64,000 bases of DNA, taken from assembly GCF_025938095.1 (NCBI RefSeq), contig NZ_JAPCZF010000002.1, positions 124,001 through 188,000 on the forward strand, in the 5' to 3' direction. Below the pieces are notes generated by a model. That model saw nothing but the letters and a program-made list of their open reading frames with translations. It did no database searches and had not been told where the DNA came from. Of this stretch, positions 1 through 8,732 are shown one piece after another. The position numbers and the translations under genes are program-made. The DNA comes from Novosphingobium sp. JCM 18896 (GTDB taxonomy: Bacteria > Pseudomonadota > Alphaproteobacteria > Sphingomonadales > Sphingomonadaceae). The stretch's first letter is position 1. The number at the start of each line of letters is the position of its first letter.

Positions 1-876
1 GCTTCGTACAAGGAAGGCTTCAAGTCGGGCGGCTTCGACGCGGGCTATACCGGCGGCGCGATCGTCGCCAATCCGGCGCGCGGCCAGACCTTCCAGCCCG
101 AACACGTCAAGGGCGGCGAGATCGGCCTCAAGTCGCGCTTCGCCGATCGCCAGGTGACCTTCAACCTGACCGGCTACTGGTACGACTACTCGGGCTTCCA
201 GGTCTCGGTATTCGACACGATCAGCCGCGCCTTCCGCCTGCAGAACGCGGGCACTGCGCGCGTCCGCGGCATCGAGGCCGAGCTGCGCTACAGCCCCGCT
301 TCGGTTCCCGGCCTGAGCTTCCATGCCACCGGCGCCTTCAACGACGCCAAGTTCCGCCGCTTCGACACCGCCGACTGCTACCAGGGCCAGACGGTGGCGC
401 TGGGTTGCAACCGCGTGCAGAACACCGCCACCGGCGTGTTCACCGCGCAGGACCTGTCGGGCAAGCGGCTGCGCAAGGCGCCCGAATTCGCCGCGACCTT
501 CGGCGGCTACTACGAGACGCCGGTGTCGACCGGGCTGATGCTCGGCCTGTCGGTCGACGGCTCCTATTCGGGTGGCTACGAGTATGGCACCAACTACCAG
601 CCGCTCGCCTATCAGAACGCCTATGCGAAGCTCGATGCGACGCTGCGGCTGTTCAGCGAGGACAAGCGCTGGGAGTTCGCGGTGATCGGCCGCAACCTGA
701 CCAACAAGCTGAACCTGATCAACGGCATCGACCGCACGGGCACGGGCAGCGGCAAGGGTACGGCGCTGCCGAGCTGCACCGCCGCCTTCCAGACCGGCTG
801 CGCCGCCGCCTCGGACATCATCGGCACGCCGACGATGCCGCGCACGATCGCGCTTCAGGCAACGTTCCGGTACTAA
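1..876 (+). CDS. TonB-dependent receptor, C-terminal part (5' end outside window)
   Basis: The reading frame is open from the first base, so the N-terminal plug and signal peptide lie upstream of the window. The visible 291 residues look like the last part of an outer-membrane beta barrel: alternating aromatic and polar strands, a PEHVKGGEIGLKS-type strand typical of TonB receptors, and a final aromatic residue before the stop (…TFRY) of the kind used for barrel assembly. Two cysteine pairs lie in extracellular-loop-like segments. Such receptors import siderophores, or in sphingomonads often organic growth substrates. The catabolic genes just downstream on both strands suggest substrate uptake, but the ligand cannot be read from this fragment. 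Confidence 0.9.
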   Translation, partial: ASYKEGFKSGGFDAGYTGGAIVANPARGQTFQPEHVKGGEIGLKSRFADRQVTFNLTGYWYDYSGFQVSVFDTISRAFRLQNAGTARVRGIEAELRYSPASVPGLSFHATGAFNDAKFRRFDTADCYQGQTVALGCNRVQNTATGVFTAQDLSGKRLRKAPEFAATFGGYYETPVSTGLMLGLSVDGSYSGGYEYGTNYQPLAYQNAYAKLDATLRLFSEDKRWEFAVIGRNLTNKLNLINGIDRTGTGSGKGTALPSCTAAFQTGCAAASDIIGTPTMPRTIALQATFRY

Positions 877-894
877 AAGGGGACCCCACCACTG

Positions 895-1009
895 ACCTCG
901 TCACCCCCGCGAAAGCGGGGGCCCATCTCCCCAGGTGTCGACAGACACCGCGGCCGTGTTAGACGCAACGTCAGGAGATGGATCCCCGCCTACGCGTGGA
1001 TGACGAGGT
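895..1009. repeat. Interspersed palindromic repeat, family B copy 1
   Basis: A segment of about 115 bases with inverted ends (ACCTCGTCA at the left, TGACGAGGT at the right). Just inside the left end is a CCCCCGCGAAAGCGGGGG hairpin followed by CCCATCTCC; the right side has a matching GGAGATGGATCCCCG. Related copies lie at 13911-14014 and 33226-33316, with a variant at 21867-21963. It separates the TonB receptor from the next gene. Confidence 0.8.
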
Positions 1010-1018
1010 GGTGCGAGG

Positions 1019-1423
1019 ATGAGTAGTTCGATCGAAACCAACAAGCGCCTCGCCGTCGCGCTGCTCGAAGCCTCGGGCAAGCACGAAGGCCCGGCCTTTG
1101 CGGCGCTGATGCATCCCGAGGCGACCTGGGAGACCGTCGGCAAGCCGCACCTCTTCGCCTATGCGGGCGTCCAGAGCCGCGAGAAGATCTGCGCCTATAT
1201 GGCCAGCCCGAGCATTTTCGTCGGCGGCGTCGAGACCCGCTTCGGCGACATCACCGCCGAACACGATCGTGTCGCGGTGGAAGCCGCGACCAAGGGCACC
1301 CTGCCCGACGGCCGCGTCTATACCAACACCTACCACTACCTGTTCACCTTCCGCGACGGCCTGGTCTGGCGCGTGAAGGAATACATCGACACGCAATCGG
1401 CGGCCGAGTTCTTCGCGAAGTAG
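1019..1423 (+). CDS. NTF2/SnoaL-like protein (nuclear transport factor 2 fold)
   Basis: A 134-residue protein whose size and pattern fit the SnoaL-like, ketosteroid-isomerase-like superfamily: an N-terminal helical pair, then an ALMHPEATWETVG strand and a C-terminal block (HYLFTFRDGLVWRVKEY) typical of these cone-shaped domains. Family members are small isomerases, cyclases, dehydratases or ligand-binding proteins, so the reaction cannot be assigned. The start lies just after repeat B1 with only a weak purine-rich stretch before it. The stop codon abuts the stop codon of the convergent gene at 1424, with no base between them. It is one of four NTF2-fold genes in the first 13 kb. Confidence 0.75.
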   Translation: MSSSIETNKRLAVALLEASGKHEGPAFAALMHPEATWETVGKPHLFAYAGVQSREKICAYMASPSIFVGGVETRFGDITAEHDRVAVEAATKGTLPDGRVYTNTYHYLFTFRDGLVWRVKEYIDTQSAAEFFAK

Positions 1424-1957
1424 TCAGGGCTCGGCCGAGGCCGTTCCGCCCGCGCCCCTGAACAGGAAATCGGTGCGCACCGTCGTCGGATCGTCGGGAC
1501 CAGGAAAGCCCGGCGGCGGGCCGTAGTCGCGCACGTCGTAGAACTTCGCCGTCAGGTCGGGCGGGCCGATGTATTCCATGTTCCAGTGGCGGTAGTGGAA
1601 CCGCCAGGCGCCCGCCTCCTCGACGAAGCGCTCGTGATAGATGCCGATCGTGTCGGCGCTCTGGCCGTCGGCAAACCTGTTCTGCTCGGTGACGTAGGTG
1701 CGCGCGGTCACCACGCCGTCGACCAGCTCGACGATCGGCGAGCGGAAGGTCATCAGCGTGCGGCCGGTGTGGACCATGAAACGCGCGAAGGTCTCGCGGA
1801 TCTCCTCGCGGCCGCGCATGTGCATGCCCGCGACCTTCCATTCGGCATCGACCGCGAAAAGCGCCGCGAAACTGTCGGGATCCTTGCGCCAGAGCGCATC
1901 GGCATAGCGCGCGTGCAACTGCCGGATCGCGCATTCGACGGCGACGAGGTCTGTCAT
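1424..1957 (-). CDS. NTF2/SnoaL-like protein
   Basis: A 177-residue SnoaL_4-type protein. It begins with the usual helix (VECAIRQLHARYADALW), followed by FAALFAVDAEWKVAG and a C-terminal strand ending GAWRFHYRHWNMEYIG. A strong AAGGGAGAG ribosome site precedes the ATG. The last 40 or so residues, rich in Gly and Pro, extend beyond the core domain. It sits 24 bases downstream of the MaoC-type gene on the same strand and probably shares its transcript with that gene and the carboxylase. Proteins of this type occur often in aromatic, steroid and terpenoid catabolic clusters, but the function is unassigned. Confidence 0.75.
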   Translation of the reverse strand: MTDLVAVECAIRQLHARYADALWRKDPDSFAALFAVDAEWKVAGMHMRGREEIRETFARFMVHTGRTLMTFRSPIVELVDGVVTARTYVTEQNRFADGQSADTIGIYHERFVEEAGAWRFHYRHWNMEYIGPPDLTAKFYDVRDYGPPPGFPGPDDPTTVRTDFLFRGAGGTASAEP

Positions 1958-1981
1958 GCCGGCTCTCCCTTGAGAGAGAGC

Positions 1982-2437
1982 CTAGTCCGCCGGCTTGCCC
2001 TTGAGCAAGACCGTGCGCAGCATCGACAGCGCGGTCTCGCCGCGCTGGTTGGTCAGCTCGTGCTGGAACACGACAATGCCCTGCCCCGGGCGCGACTTGG
2101 ACTCGCGCTTCTCGACGACTTCGGTCGAGCAGGTCAGCGTATCGCCGATGAAGGTCGGCTTGGGCGTGACCACCTTGTCGAAGCCGAGGTTGGCGACGAG
2201 CGTGCCGACGGTGGTGTCGGCGATCGACAGGCCCACCGCGAGGCTGAAGGTGAAGGTCGAATTGACCAGGATCTTCCCGAACTCGCTGGCCTTGGCATAT
2301 TCGGCATCGAGGTGCAGCGGTTGCATGTTGTGCGTCATCGCGCTGAACAGCAGGTTGTCGGTCTCGGTGACCGTGCGGCTCGGCTGGTGGACGACCTTGT
2401 CGCCCACGGTCCATTCGTCGAAGTATCTACCCGGCAT
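1982..2437 (-). CDS. MaoC-like (R)-specific enoyl-CoA hydratase/dehydratase
   Basis: A 151-residue single hot-dog-domain protein. The start (MPGRYFDEWTVGD) and central motifs (MTHNMQPLHLDAEYAKAS, then FGKILVNSTFT) match MaoC-like dehydratases, in which an Asp/His pair in the hydratase loop adds water to an enoyl-CoA. Here the N at MTHNMQPLHLD sits in the usual hydratase motif, so the exact catalytic pair should be checked. The gene lies between the carboxylase operon and an NTF2-fold gene on the same strand, separated from the carboxylase by repeat A1. It probably hydrates a CoA-thioester intermediate of the same pathway. Mesaconyl-CoA-hydratase-like activity is a possible alternative. Confidence 0.8.
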   Translation of the reverse strand: MPGRYFDEWTVGDKVVHQPSRTVTETDNLLFSAMTHNMQPLHLDAEYAKASEFGKILVNSTFTFSLAVGLSIADTTVGTLVANLGFDKVVTPKPTFIGDTLTCSTEVVEKRESKSRPGQGIVVFQHELTNQRGETALSMLRTVLLKGKPAD

Positions 2438-2443
2438 CTATCA

Positions 2444-2576
2444 GATCCTCCCCTTCGGGGGAGGGGAACCGCCGCGAAGCGGTGGTGGAGGGGGTTGCCC
2501 CAAACGCCACCGCCGCGCGCGGAGGCGCCCCCTCCGTCATCGCTTCGCGATGCCACCTCCCCCGATGGGGAGGATC
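2444..2576. repeat. Interspersed palindromic repeat, family A copy 1
   Basis: A 133-base element bounded by inverted GATCCTCCCC / GGGGAGGATC ends. It is compound: a CCTCCCC-loop-GGGGAGG hairpin, a CCGCGAAGCGG hairpin, GGTGGAGGGGG, a variable centre, CCCCCTCCGTCA, a CGCTTCGCG hairpin, CCACCTCCCC and the closing hairpin. Other copies are at 10358-10494, 38838-38974 and 41241-41388. It lies between the MaoC-like start codon and the end of the carboxylase alpha-subunit gene. Confidence 0.85.
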
Positions 2577-2583
2577 GTCGCAA

Positions 2584-4434
2584 TTACTCTTCGTTCGCCT
2601 CGATCCGCGCCAGCAACGCGTCGACCCGAACCTGCGCGCCGGCCGTAGCGTTGAGCTCCGCTACGGTGCCGTCGAACGGCGCGGTCAGCGTGTGCTCCAT
2701 CTTCATCGCCTCGAGCGTGAGCAGCTTCTGGCCCTTGGTCACGGCGTCACCCGCGGCGACCTCGACCGCGATGACCTTGCCCGGCATCGGCGCCAGGATC
2801 GCGCCGTCACCGCCATGGCCGCCGTGGCTGCCGTCCTTGCGGAACGGCGTCAGTTCCCAGACCATGCCGCCCTCGGCGATCAGCACGCCGGTCACGGGTT
2901 CCTCGCTACCCTCGCCGGTCAGCTCGACCTCGACCGGCTCGCCATCGAGCAGGAAATGGGCGGTGCGACGCGCAGGGGCGTTGAGCCGGAAGCCGAAACT
3001 CTCGGCCAAGGGGACGAGCGAATCCGCGGCATCGGACAGCGCCTCGGCCGAGGGCTGCGGTTCAGCGGCCATGGCCTCGCCGTCACGGCCGATCAGGCCG
3101 GTGTCGACGGTCCCCGCGGCGAAGTCGGGATGCGCCAGCGCCTGGATCAGGAAGGCGGCGTTGGTCTTGACCGGCCAGACCGCGCTGTCCTCGATCATGT
3201 CCGACAGCCGCTCACGCGCCTCGTCGCGGGTCTCGCCGTGGGCGATCAGCTTGGCGATCATCGGATCGTAGAACGGCGAAACCTCGGCGCCCTCGTAGAC
3301 GCCGGTGTCGATGCGGCCACCTTCGGTTTCGCCGAGGTCGAACACCTCGAGCGTACCGATCGAGGGCAGGAAGCCCTTGGCCGGATCCTCGGCATAGAGC
3401 CGCGCTTCCATCGCCCAGCCGTCGATCCACAGCTCGTCCTGCGCGAGCGGGATCGGCTCGCCCGAAGCGACGCGCAGCTGCCATTCGACCAGGTCGACGC
3501 CGGTGATCTCCTCGGTCACCGGATGCTCGACCTGGAGGCGTGTGTTCATTTCCATGAACCAGATGCGGTCGGCGCGCAGGCCCTCGGAGCCGTCGGCGAT
3601 GAATTCGATCGTACCCGCGCCGACGTAGTCGACCGCCTTGGCAGCCCGCACCGCGGCGGCGCAGAGCTCGGCGCGCGTCGCCGCGTCCATGCCCGGTGCC
3701 GGGGCTTCCTCGATCACCTTCTGGTGGCGCCGCTGCAGCGAACAGTCGCGCTCGAACAGGTGGACGACGTTGCCGTGGCTATCGCCGAAGACCTGAACCT
3801 CGATGTGCCGCGGCGAGAGGATGTACTTCTCGATCAGCACATGGGCATTGCCGAACGAGCTCGCCGCCTCGCGCTGGCACGAGGCGAGCATGTCGGCGAA
3901 GTCCTCGGGCTTCTCGACCAGTCGCATGCCCTTGCCGCCGCCGCCGGCCACGGCCTTGATCAGCACCGGATAGCCGATCTTGCCGGCCTCCTCGGCGAGC
4001 ACGGCCGGGTCCTGGTTCTCACCCATGTAGCCGGGGGTGACGGGCACGCCGGCCGCGGCCATCAGCTTCTTGGCCGCGTCCTTGAGCCCCATCGCGGTGA
4101 TCGAGCTCGGCTTGGGCCCGACCCAGACGAGGCCCGCGTCGGCGACGGCCTGGGCGAACTCGGCGTTCTCCGAAAGGAAGCCGTAGCCCGGATGGATCGC
4201 TTCGGCGCCGGTCGCCTTGGCCGCAGCGATGATCTTCTCGCCGACCAGGTAGGACTCGCGCGCGGGCGCCGGACCGATGTGCACGGCCTCGTCGGCCATC
4301 TGCACGTGCAGCGCCTGCGCGTCGGCATCGGAATAGACCGCGACCGTACGAATGCCGAGCCGCCGTGCGGTGCGAATGACCCGGCAGGCGATCTCGCCGC
4401 GATTGGCGATGAGGAGGGATTGAATCATGGTCAT
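2584..4434 (-). CDS. Biotin-containing acyl-CoA carboxylase alpha subunit (3-methylcrotonyl-CoA type)
   Basis: A 616-residue protein with an N-terminal biotin carboxylase (IANRGEIACRV start, HPGYGFLSENAEFA, Gly-rich ATP loop KAVAGGGGKGMR, FMEMNTRLQVEHPVTE) and a C-terminal biotinyl domain with biotinylated Lys at about residue 578 in LEAMKMEH, 38 residues from the end. It fixes CO2 on biotin for the carboxyltransferase encoded immediately upstream. The start overlaps the beta-subunit stop (TGATG), implying translational coupling. A second ATG two codons later is possible, while longer frames into the beta gene are not credible. The family is 3-methylcrotonyl-CoA or geranyl-CoA carboxylase, with propionyl-CoA carboxylase less likely. 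No leucine-catabolism genes flank it. Confidence 0.92.
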   Translation of the reverse strand: MTMIQSLLIANRGEIACRVIRTARRLGIRTVAVYSDADAQALHVQMADEAVHIGPAPARESYLVGEKIIAAAKATGAEAIHPGYGFLSENAEFAQAVADAGLVWVGPKPSSITAMGLKDAAKKLMAAAGVPVTPGYMGENQDPAVLAEEAGKIGYPVLIKAVAGGGGKGMRLVEKPEDFADMLASCQREAASSFGNAHVLIEKYILSPRHIEVQVFGDSHGNVVHLFERDCSLQRRHQKVIEEAPAPGMDAATRAELCAAAVRAAKAVDYVGAGTIEFIADGSEGLRADRIWFMEMNTRLQVEHPVTEEITGVDLVEWQLRVASGEPIPLAQDELWIDGWAMEARLYAEDPAKGFLPSIGTLEVFDLGETEGGRIDTGVYEGAEVSPFYDPMIAKLIAHGETRDEARERLSDMIEDSAVWPVKTNAAFLIQALAHPDFAAGTVDTGLIGRDGEAMAAEPQPSAEALSDAADSLVPLAESFGFRLNAPARRTAHFLLDGEPVEVELTGEGSEEPVTGVLIAEGGMVWELTPFRKDGSHGGHGGDGAILAPMPGKVIAVEVAAGDAVTKGQKLLTLEAMKMEHTLTAPFDGTVAELNATAGAQVRVDALLARIEANEE

Positions 4435-6035
4435 CACATCCTGAACACGCCGAACTGCGGCCGGTCGGGTATCGGGGCTTCGAGGCTCGCGGCCAGCGCG
4501 AGGCCGAGCACGTCGCGCGTCTGCGCGGGGTCGATCACGCCGTCGTCCCAGAGGCGCGCGGTGGCGTAATAGGGGTTGCCCTCGTCCTCGTACTTCTGGC
4601 GGACCGGCGCCTTGAAGGCCTCGGCTTCCTCGGGCGTCCAGGTGGCGGCGTCGCGGTGAACCGTCGCCAGCACCGAGGCCGCCTGCTCGCCGCCCATCAC
4701 CGAGATGCGGGCGTTGGGCCAGGTGAACAGGAAGCGCGGCGCATAGGCGCGGCCGCACATGCCGTAGTTGCCCGCGCCGAACGATCCGCCGATCAGCACG
4801 GTGATCTTGGGCACGGTCGCCGTGGCGACGGCGGTGACCAGCTTGGCACCGTGCTTGGCGATACCCTCGGCCTCGTACTTGCCGCCGACCATGAAGCCCG
4901 AGATGTTCTGGAGGAACAGCAGCGGGATCTTGCGCTGGCAGGCGAGCTCGATGAAGTGCGCGCCCTTCTGCGCCGACTCCGAGAACAGCACGCCGTTGTT
5001 GGCGAGGATCGCCACCGGATAGCCCTGGATATGCGCAAAGCCGCAGACCAGCGACGAGCCGTAGAGCGCCTTGAACTCGTGGAACTCGCTGCCATCGACG
5101 AGGCGGGCGATCACCTCGTGCACGTCGTAGGGCGCGCGGACGTCCTCGGGGATGATCGAATAAAGATCCTCGGCCGGATACTTGGGCTCGCGCGCTTCCT
5201 GGATGGTCAGGCCGTGCGCGTGCCGCGGGCCGAGGTGGCTGACGACGTCGCGCACGATCGTCAGCGCATGCTCGTCGTCCTCGGCGAGATGGTCGGTGAC
5301 GCCCGACTTGCGGCTGTGGAGGTCACCGCCGCCGAGATCCTCGGCGCTGATCACCTCGCCCGTCGCGGCCTGGACCAGCGGTGGGCCAGCGAGGAAGATC
5401 GTGCCCTGTTCCTTCACGATCACGGTCTCGTCGGACATCGCCGGCACATAGGCGCCGCCGGCGGTGCACGAGCCCATGACGCAGGCGATCTGCGGGATGC
5501 CCTTGGCACTCATGTTCGCCTGGTTGAAGAAGATGCGGCCGAAGTGGTCGCGGTCGGGGAAGACCTCGGCCTGGTGCGGCAGGTTGGCGCCGCCGCTGTC
5601 GACGAGGTAGACGCAGGGCAGGTTGTTCGCCTCGGCGATCTCCTGCGCGCGCAGGTGCTTCTTGACCGTCAGCGGATAGTAGGTGCCGCCCTTCACCGTC
5701 GCGTCGTTGCAGACGATCATGCAGGGCCGGCCCGAGACCTGGCCGATCGCCGCGATCATGCCCGCGCCGGGAATGTCCTCGCCATAGACGCCGTCGGCCG
5801 CTAGCTGGCCGATCTCGAGCAGCGGCGAACCCGGATCGAGCAGGCGCTCGACGCGGTCGCGCGGGAGCAACTTGCCGCGGCTCGTGTGCCGCTCGCGCGA
5901 CTTGGCGTTGCCGCCGAGCGCGGCCGTGGCGACACGCTCGCGCAGTTCGGCGGCAAGCGCGCGGTTGTGCGCGGCGCGGGCCTGGGCCTCGGGGCTGTCC
6001 GGGTTGAGTGCGGTCTGGAGCACCGGCGCGCTCAT
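4434..6035 (-). CDS. Acyl-CoA carboxylase beta subunit (carboxyltransferase, 3-methylcrotonyl-CoA type)
   Basis: A 533-residue carboxyltransferase, the same length as MccB-type subunits. It contains the crotonase-like carboxyl-transferase N and C halves, with hallmark stretches [36 protein letters not shown] and [13 protein letters not shown], which are typical of methylcrotonyl-CoA carboxylases rather than acetyl- or propionyl-CoA enzymes. It transfers carboxylate from biotin to a beta-methyl-branched enoyl-CoA. A GAGAGGA ribosome site precedes the ATG. It is first in a leftward operon (beta, alpha, then probably MaoC and NTF2) and is divergent from a LysR gene 96 bases away, the likely regulator. 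Confidence 0.92.
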   Translation of the reverse strand: MSAPVLQTALNPDSPEAQARAAHNRALAAELRERVATAALGGNAKSRERHTSRGKLLPRDRVERLLDPGSPLLEIGQLAADGVYGEDIPGAGMIAAIGQVSGRPCMIVCNDATVKGGTYYPLTVKKHLRAQEIAEANNLPCVYLVDSGGANLPHQAEVFPDRDHFGRIFFNQANMSAKGIPQIACVMGSCTAGGAYVPAMSDETVIVKEQGTIFLAGPPLVQAATGEVISAEDLGGGDLHSRKSGVTDHLAEDDEHALTIVRDVVSHLGPRHAHGLTIQEAREPKYPAEDLYSIIPEDVRAPYDVHEVIARLVDGSEFHEFKALYGSSLVCGFAHIQGYPVAILANNGVLFSESAQKGAHFIELACQRKIPLLFLQNISGFMVGGKYEAEGIAKHGAKLVTAVATATVPKITVLIGGSFGAGNYGMCGRAYAPRFLFTWPNARISVMGGEQAASVLATVHRDAATWTPEEAEAFKAPVRQKYEDEGNPYYATARLWDDGVIDPAQTRDVLGLALAASLEAPIPDRPQFGVFRM

Positions 6036-6118
6036 CGAAGATCCTCTCGTATCGTCTGTTGGCGGCTATCTAGCCCCGAGCGGCGCCCCGCGGAAATTGA
6101 AAGAATCGCCGCCGCGTA

Positions 6119-6133
6119 ATAGACAACGTCTAT
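6119..6133. promoter_or_regulatory. Putative LysR operator (T-N11-A palindrome)
   Basis: The inverted repeat ATAGAC-AAC-GTCTAT lies between the divergent carboxylase operon and the LysR gene. Within it TAGACAACGTCTA is an exact T-N11-A, the core pattern of LysR-type binding sites. It overlaps the first ATG of the LysR gene, which fits autoregulation and control of the divergent operon. Binding is inferred. Confidence 0.55.
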
Positions 6134-7013
6134 GATAGACCAATATATGCTGCGCTATTTCCTGGCCGTGGCCGAGACCGGCAACTTCAGCCGCGCGGCC
6201 AAGGCCGTCAGCGTGACGCAACCGACGCTCTCGGCCGGAATCGCCAAGCTCGAGCGCCAGCTCGGCACGCGACTGTTCGATCGCGACCGCCAGGGCGTGG
6301 CGCTGACCCCCGCGGGCAGCCGTTTCCTCGCCCGCGCGCGGCGCATCGCCGAGGAATACGACCGCGCGCTGCAGGACATCCAGCACCGCCCCGAGCCGAG
6401 CGTGCTGCGCGTGGGCGTGCTCAACACGGTGCCGACCGCGACGGTCGAACACCTGCTCTCCCGGCACGGTGAAAGCGGCGGCAACGAGGTGGTCGAACTG
6501 CTCGACGGCAGCGAGCGCGACCTCGCCGAACGCCTCGACCGCGGCCGGCTCGACCTGGCGCTGACCGTGATCCGCCCGCACCACGCGCGCTTCAAGCCCG
6601 AACTGCTGGCGCGCGAACGCTATCTGATGGTCCTGCCGCGCGATCATCCTTTCGCCGGGGCCGAGCGCGTCGCGCCCGAGGATCTCGCCGGCGACCGCAT
6701 GGTCGTGCGCCGTCACTGCGAGGCCCTGCCCGAGATCGACCGCTTCTTCACCGCGCGCGGGGTGCGGCCGCGCTTCGTGCTCAAGACCACCAGCGACCAG
6801 CGCGTGCTCGCCGTCGTCCGCGCCGGCCAGGGCATAGGCATGATGCCCGAAAGCTTCGCCGATCCCATGGTCGCCATGGTCCGCGTCGCGGACTTCGCGC
6901 TGACGCGCGATATAGGCGTGCTCTATGCTGCGGGACACGAAACCGACCGGTTCGCCGGCAGTCCGTTCCTCTCACTGCTGCGCGAACACTACGCCGAGAT
7001 TGGTCGAAAGTAG
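6132..7013 (+). CDS. LysR-family transcriptional regulator
   Basis: A 293-residue regulator with an N-terminal winged helix-turn-helix (FLAVAETGNFSRAAKAVSVT, then QPTLSAGIAKLERQLGTRLF) at about residues 8-47 and a C-terminal periplasmic-binding-protein-like co-inducer domain. It is divergent from the carboxylase operon and upstream of the esterase operon on its own strand, so either could be its target. No ribosome site precedes the first ATG. A second in-frame ATG five codons later (6147, MLRYFLAV) begins at the usual position for the family and would leave the palindrome at 6119-6133 wholly upstream, so 6147 may be the true start. Confidence 0.92.
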   Translation: MIDQYMLRYFLAVAETGNFSRAAKAVSVTQPTLSAGIAKLERQLGTRLFDRDRQGVALTPAGSRFLARARRIAEEYDRALQDIQHRPEPSVLRVGVLNTVPTATVEHLLSRHGESGGNEVVELLDGSERDLAERLDRGRLDLALTVIRPHHARFKPELLARERYLMVLPRDHPFAGAERVAPEDLAGDRMVVRRHCEALPEIDRFFTARGVRPRFVLKTTSDQRVLAVVRAGQGIGMMPESFADPMVAMVRVADFALTRDIGVLYAAGHETDRFAGSPFLSLLREHYAEIGRK

Positions 7014-7035
7014 CCAATCTTGCATCCGTCGCGAT

Positions 7036-7066
7036 CTTAGTTCATTTTTCGAACAAATAAACTAAG
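7036..7066. promoter_or_regulatory. Nested inverted repeats upstream of the esterase operon (putative operator)
   Basis: The AT-rich stretch before the esterase gene contains an outer pair CTTAGTT … AACTAAG and an inner pair GTTC-N7-GAAC, sharing a centre within a base or two. It lies 11 bases upstream of the ATG and just before the ribosome site (GGGAGAG). The GTTC/GAAC pair is inverted, not the direct repeat used by alphaproteobacterial LexA. It is probably an operator for an unidentified regulator, possibly the LysR protein encoded just upstream. Confidence 0.45.
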
Positions 7067-7077
7067 GGAGAGCCAGA

Positions 7078-8715
7078 ATGGAAACGAGTCGTCGTCAGTT
7101 TGCCATGGGAACCGCCGCCGCCGCGGGGCTTGCCGCCGCGTCGGCGCTGCCCGGAATCGCACGCGCCAAGGGGACAGGCGAGCCGGTGGTCGAGACGCGC
7201 GCGGGCAAGGTGCGCGGTGCCTTTGCCGACGGTGTCTACAGCTTCAAGGGCGTGCCATACGGCGCGCCGACGGGCGGCAAGAACCGTTTCCTGCCGCCAC
7301 GCGCGGCCGAAGCCTGGACCGGGATCAAGGACTGCCTCGGCTGGGGCAATATGGCGCCGCAGGGCCAGTCGACCGCCAATCCCGCCGCCGGCATGGGCGC
7401 CGAGATGGGCAAGTTCTTCGGCACCGCCGCGGGCACCCAGACGCCGGTCAGCGAGGATTGCCTGTTCCTCAACGTCTTCACCGCCGGGCTCGACGACGGC
7501 GGCAAGCGGCCGGTCATGGTCTGGATCCACGGCGGCGGCTTCGCCATCGGCACGGGCGCCGGCCCGCGCACCGACGGATCGAACCTCGCGCGCAACCAGG
7601 GCGTGGTCTCGGTCTCGCTCAACCACCGGCTCGGTGCGATGGGCTATGCCTATCTCGGCGGCTTCGATCCCGAATTCGCGCACAGCGGCAACCAGGGTCA
7701 GCTCGACCTGATCCTCGCGCTCGAATGGGTGCGCGACAACATCGCCCGGTTCGGCGGCGATCCCGACCGCGTGATGATCCACGGCGAGAGCGGCGGCGGC
7801 GCGAAGATCTGCACCTTGCTGGGCATGCCCAAGGCGCAGAGCCTGTTCCACCGCGCCGCCTTGCAGAGCGGCACGGCGACGCACGTGCCGACACCAGACG
7901 GCGCGACCGAATGGGCCGAGATGCTGCTCAAGGAAGTCGGCCTCGATCGCGCCAATTTCCGCAAGCTGCAGGACCTGCCGATGCAGCAGATCCTCGAGGC
8001 CCAGGCGAAGATGGAAAAGGCCGGTCGGCCCGGCCCGCGCCGCGGCTTCGTCCCCACCGCGGGCACGCCCGACCTGCCACTGCAGCCGGTCGATGCCGTC
8101 GCCGCCGGACGCTGCGACAAACCGCTGATGATCGGCAGCGTGATGCACGAGATGGCGCTGATGCTGATGGGCATGGGCGTCGATCCGCGGTCCATCGACG
8201 AGGCCAAGCTGACGCAGATGTCGGGGATGTTCTTCGCCGACAAGGCGCCCGAACTCGTCGCCGGCTACAAGGCCAACCACCCCGATTACACGCCGGGCGA
8301 CCTGATGGTGCGGATGTGGTCGGACTCGATGCGCATGGGCGAGATCGAACTGGCCGAAGCCGCCGCCAAGGCCGGCAAGGCGCCGGCCTACATGTACCTG
8401 TTCCACTGGGAGAGCCCGGTGCTGCCCTACCTCAAGTCGGCGCACGGCATCGACGGCTCGTTCTACTTCGACAACACCGAAGCCCTGCCGATCACCGAGA
8501 AGAACGCCGGCGCGCAGCTGCTGGCGCGGCGCGCGAGCACGGCCTGGGCCAATTTCGCCAAGACCGGCAAACCCACGGCGCCGGGCCTGCCGGCCTGGCC
8601 CGCCTATAGCGCGGACAAGCGCGAGACGATGATTCTCGCGACCGAGCCGCACATCGAGAACGACCCGTTGGGCAAGGACCGCGAACTGCGCGTCCGCACC
8701 ACCGGCTACCTGTAA
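7078..8715 (+). CDS. Type B carboxylesterase, Tat-exported
   Basis: A 545-residue alpha/beta hydrolase of the carboxylesterase/lipase type B family. The N-terminus carries a twin-arginine signal (TSRRQF followed by an Ala-rich hydrophobic stretch and an ALPGIARA cleavage region), so it is exported folded to the periplasm. The oxyanion-hole motif [10 protein letters not shown] is near residue 150, the nucleophile is about Ser238 in GESGG, and a late SAHGID block carries the likely catalytic His. It hydrolyses a carboxylic ester of unknown identity. A GGGAGAG ribosome site sits six bases before the ATG. It is first of three co-directional genes (esterase, di-iron hydroxylase, SDR). Confidence 0.9.
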   Translation: METSRRQFAMGTAAAAGLAAASALPGIARAKGTGEPVVETRAGKVRGAFADGVYSFKGVPYGAPTGGKNRFLPPRAAEAWTGIKDCLGWGNMAPQGQSTANPAAGMGAEMGKFFGTAAGTQTPVSEDCLFLNVFTAGLDDGGKRPVMVWIHGGGFAIGTGAGPRTDGSNLARNQGVVSVSLNHRLGAMGYAYLGGFDPEFAHSGNQGQLDLILALEWVRDNIARFGGDPDRVMIHGESGGGAKICTLLGMPKAQSLFHRAALQSGTATHVPTPDGATEWAEMLLKEVGLDRANFRKLQDLPMQQILEAQAKMEKAGRPGPRRGFVPTAGTPDLPLQPVDAVAAGRCDKPLMIGSVMHEMALMLMGMGVDPRSIDEAKLTQMSGMFFADKAPELVAGYKANHPDYTPGDLMVRMWSDSMRMGEIELAEAAAKAGKAPAYMYLFHWESPVLPYLKSAHGIDGSFYFDNTEALPITEKNAGAQLLARRASTAWANFAKTGKPTAPGLPAWPAYSADKRETMILATEPHIENDPLGKDRELRVRTTGYL

Positions 8716-8732
8716 CGGAGCGAAAGAGACGA

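Noticed and set aside
1586..3271. Plus-strand frame of 561 codons across the MaoC and carboxylase genes
   Set aside because: Antisense shadow; Arg/Asp/Gly-rich without domains, and it crosses repeat A1 and several minus-strand gene borders.
7040..7054. GTTC-N7-GAAC as a second SOS box
   Set aside because: Alphaproteobacterial LexA sites are direct repeats (GTTC-N7-GTTC or GAAC-N7-GAAC). Here the arms are inverted.
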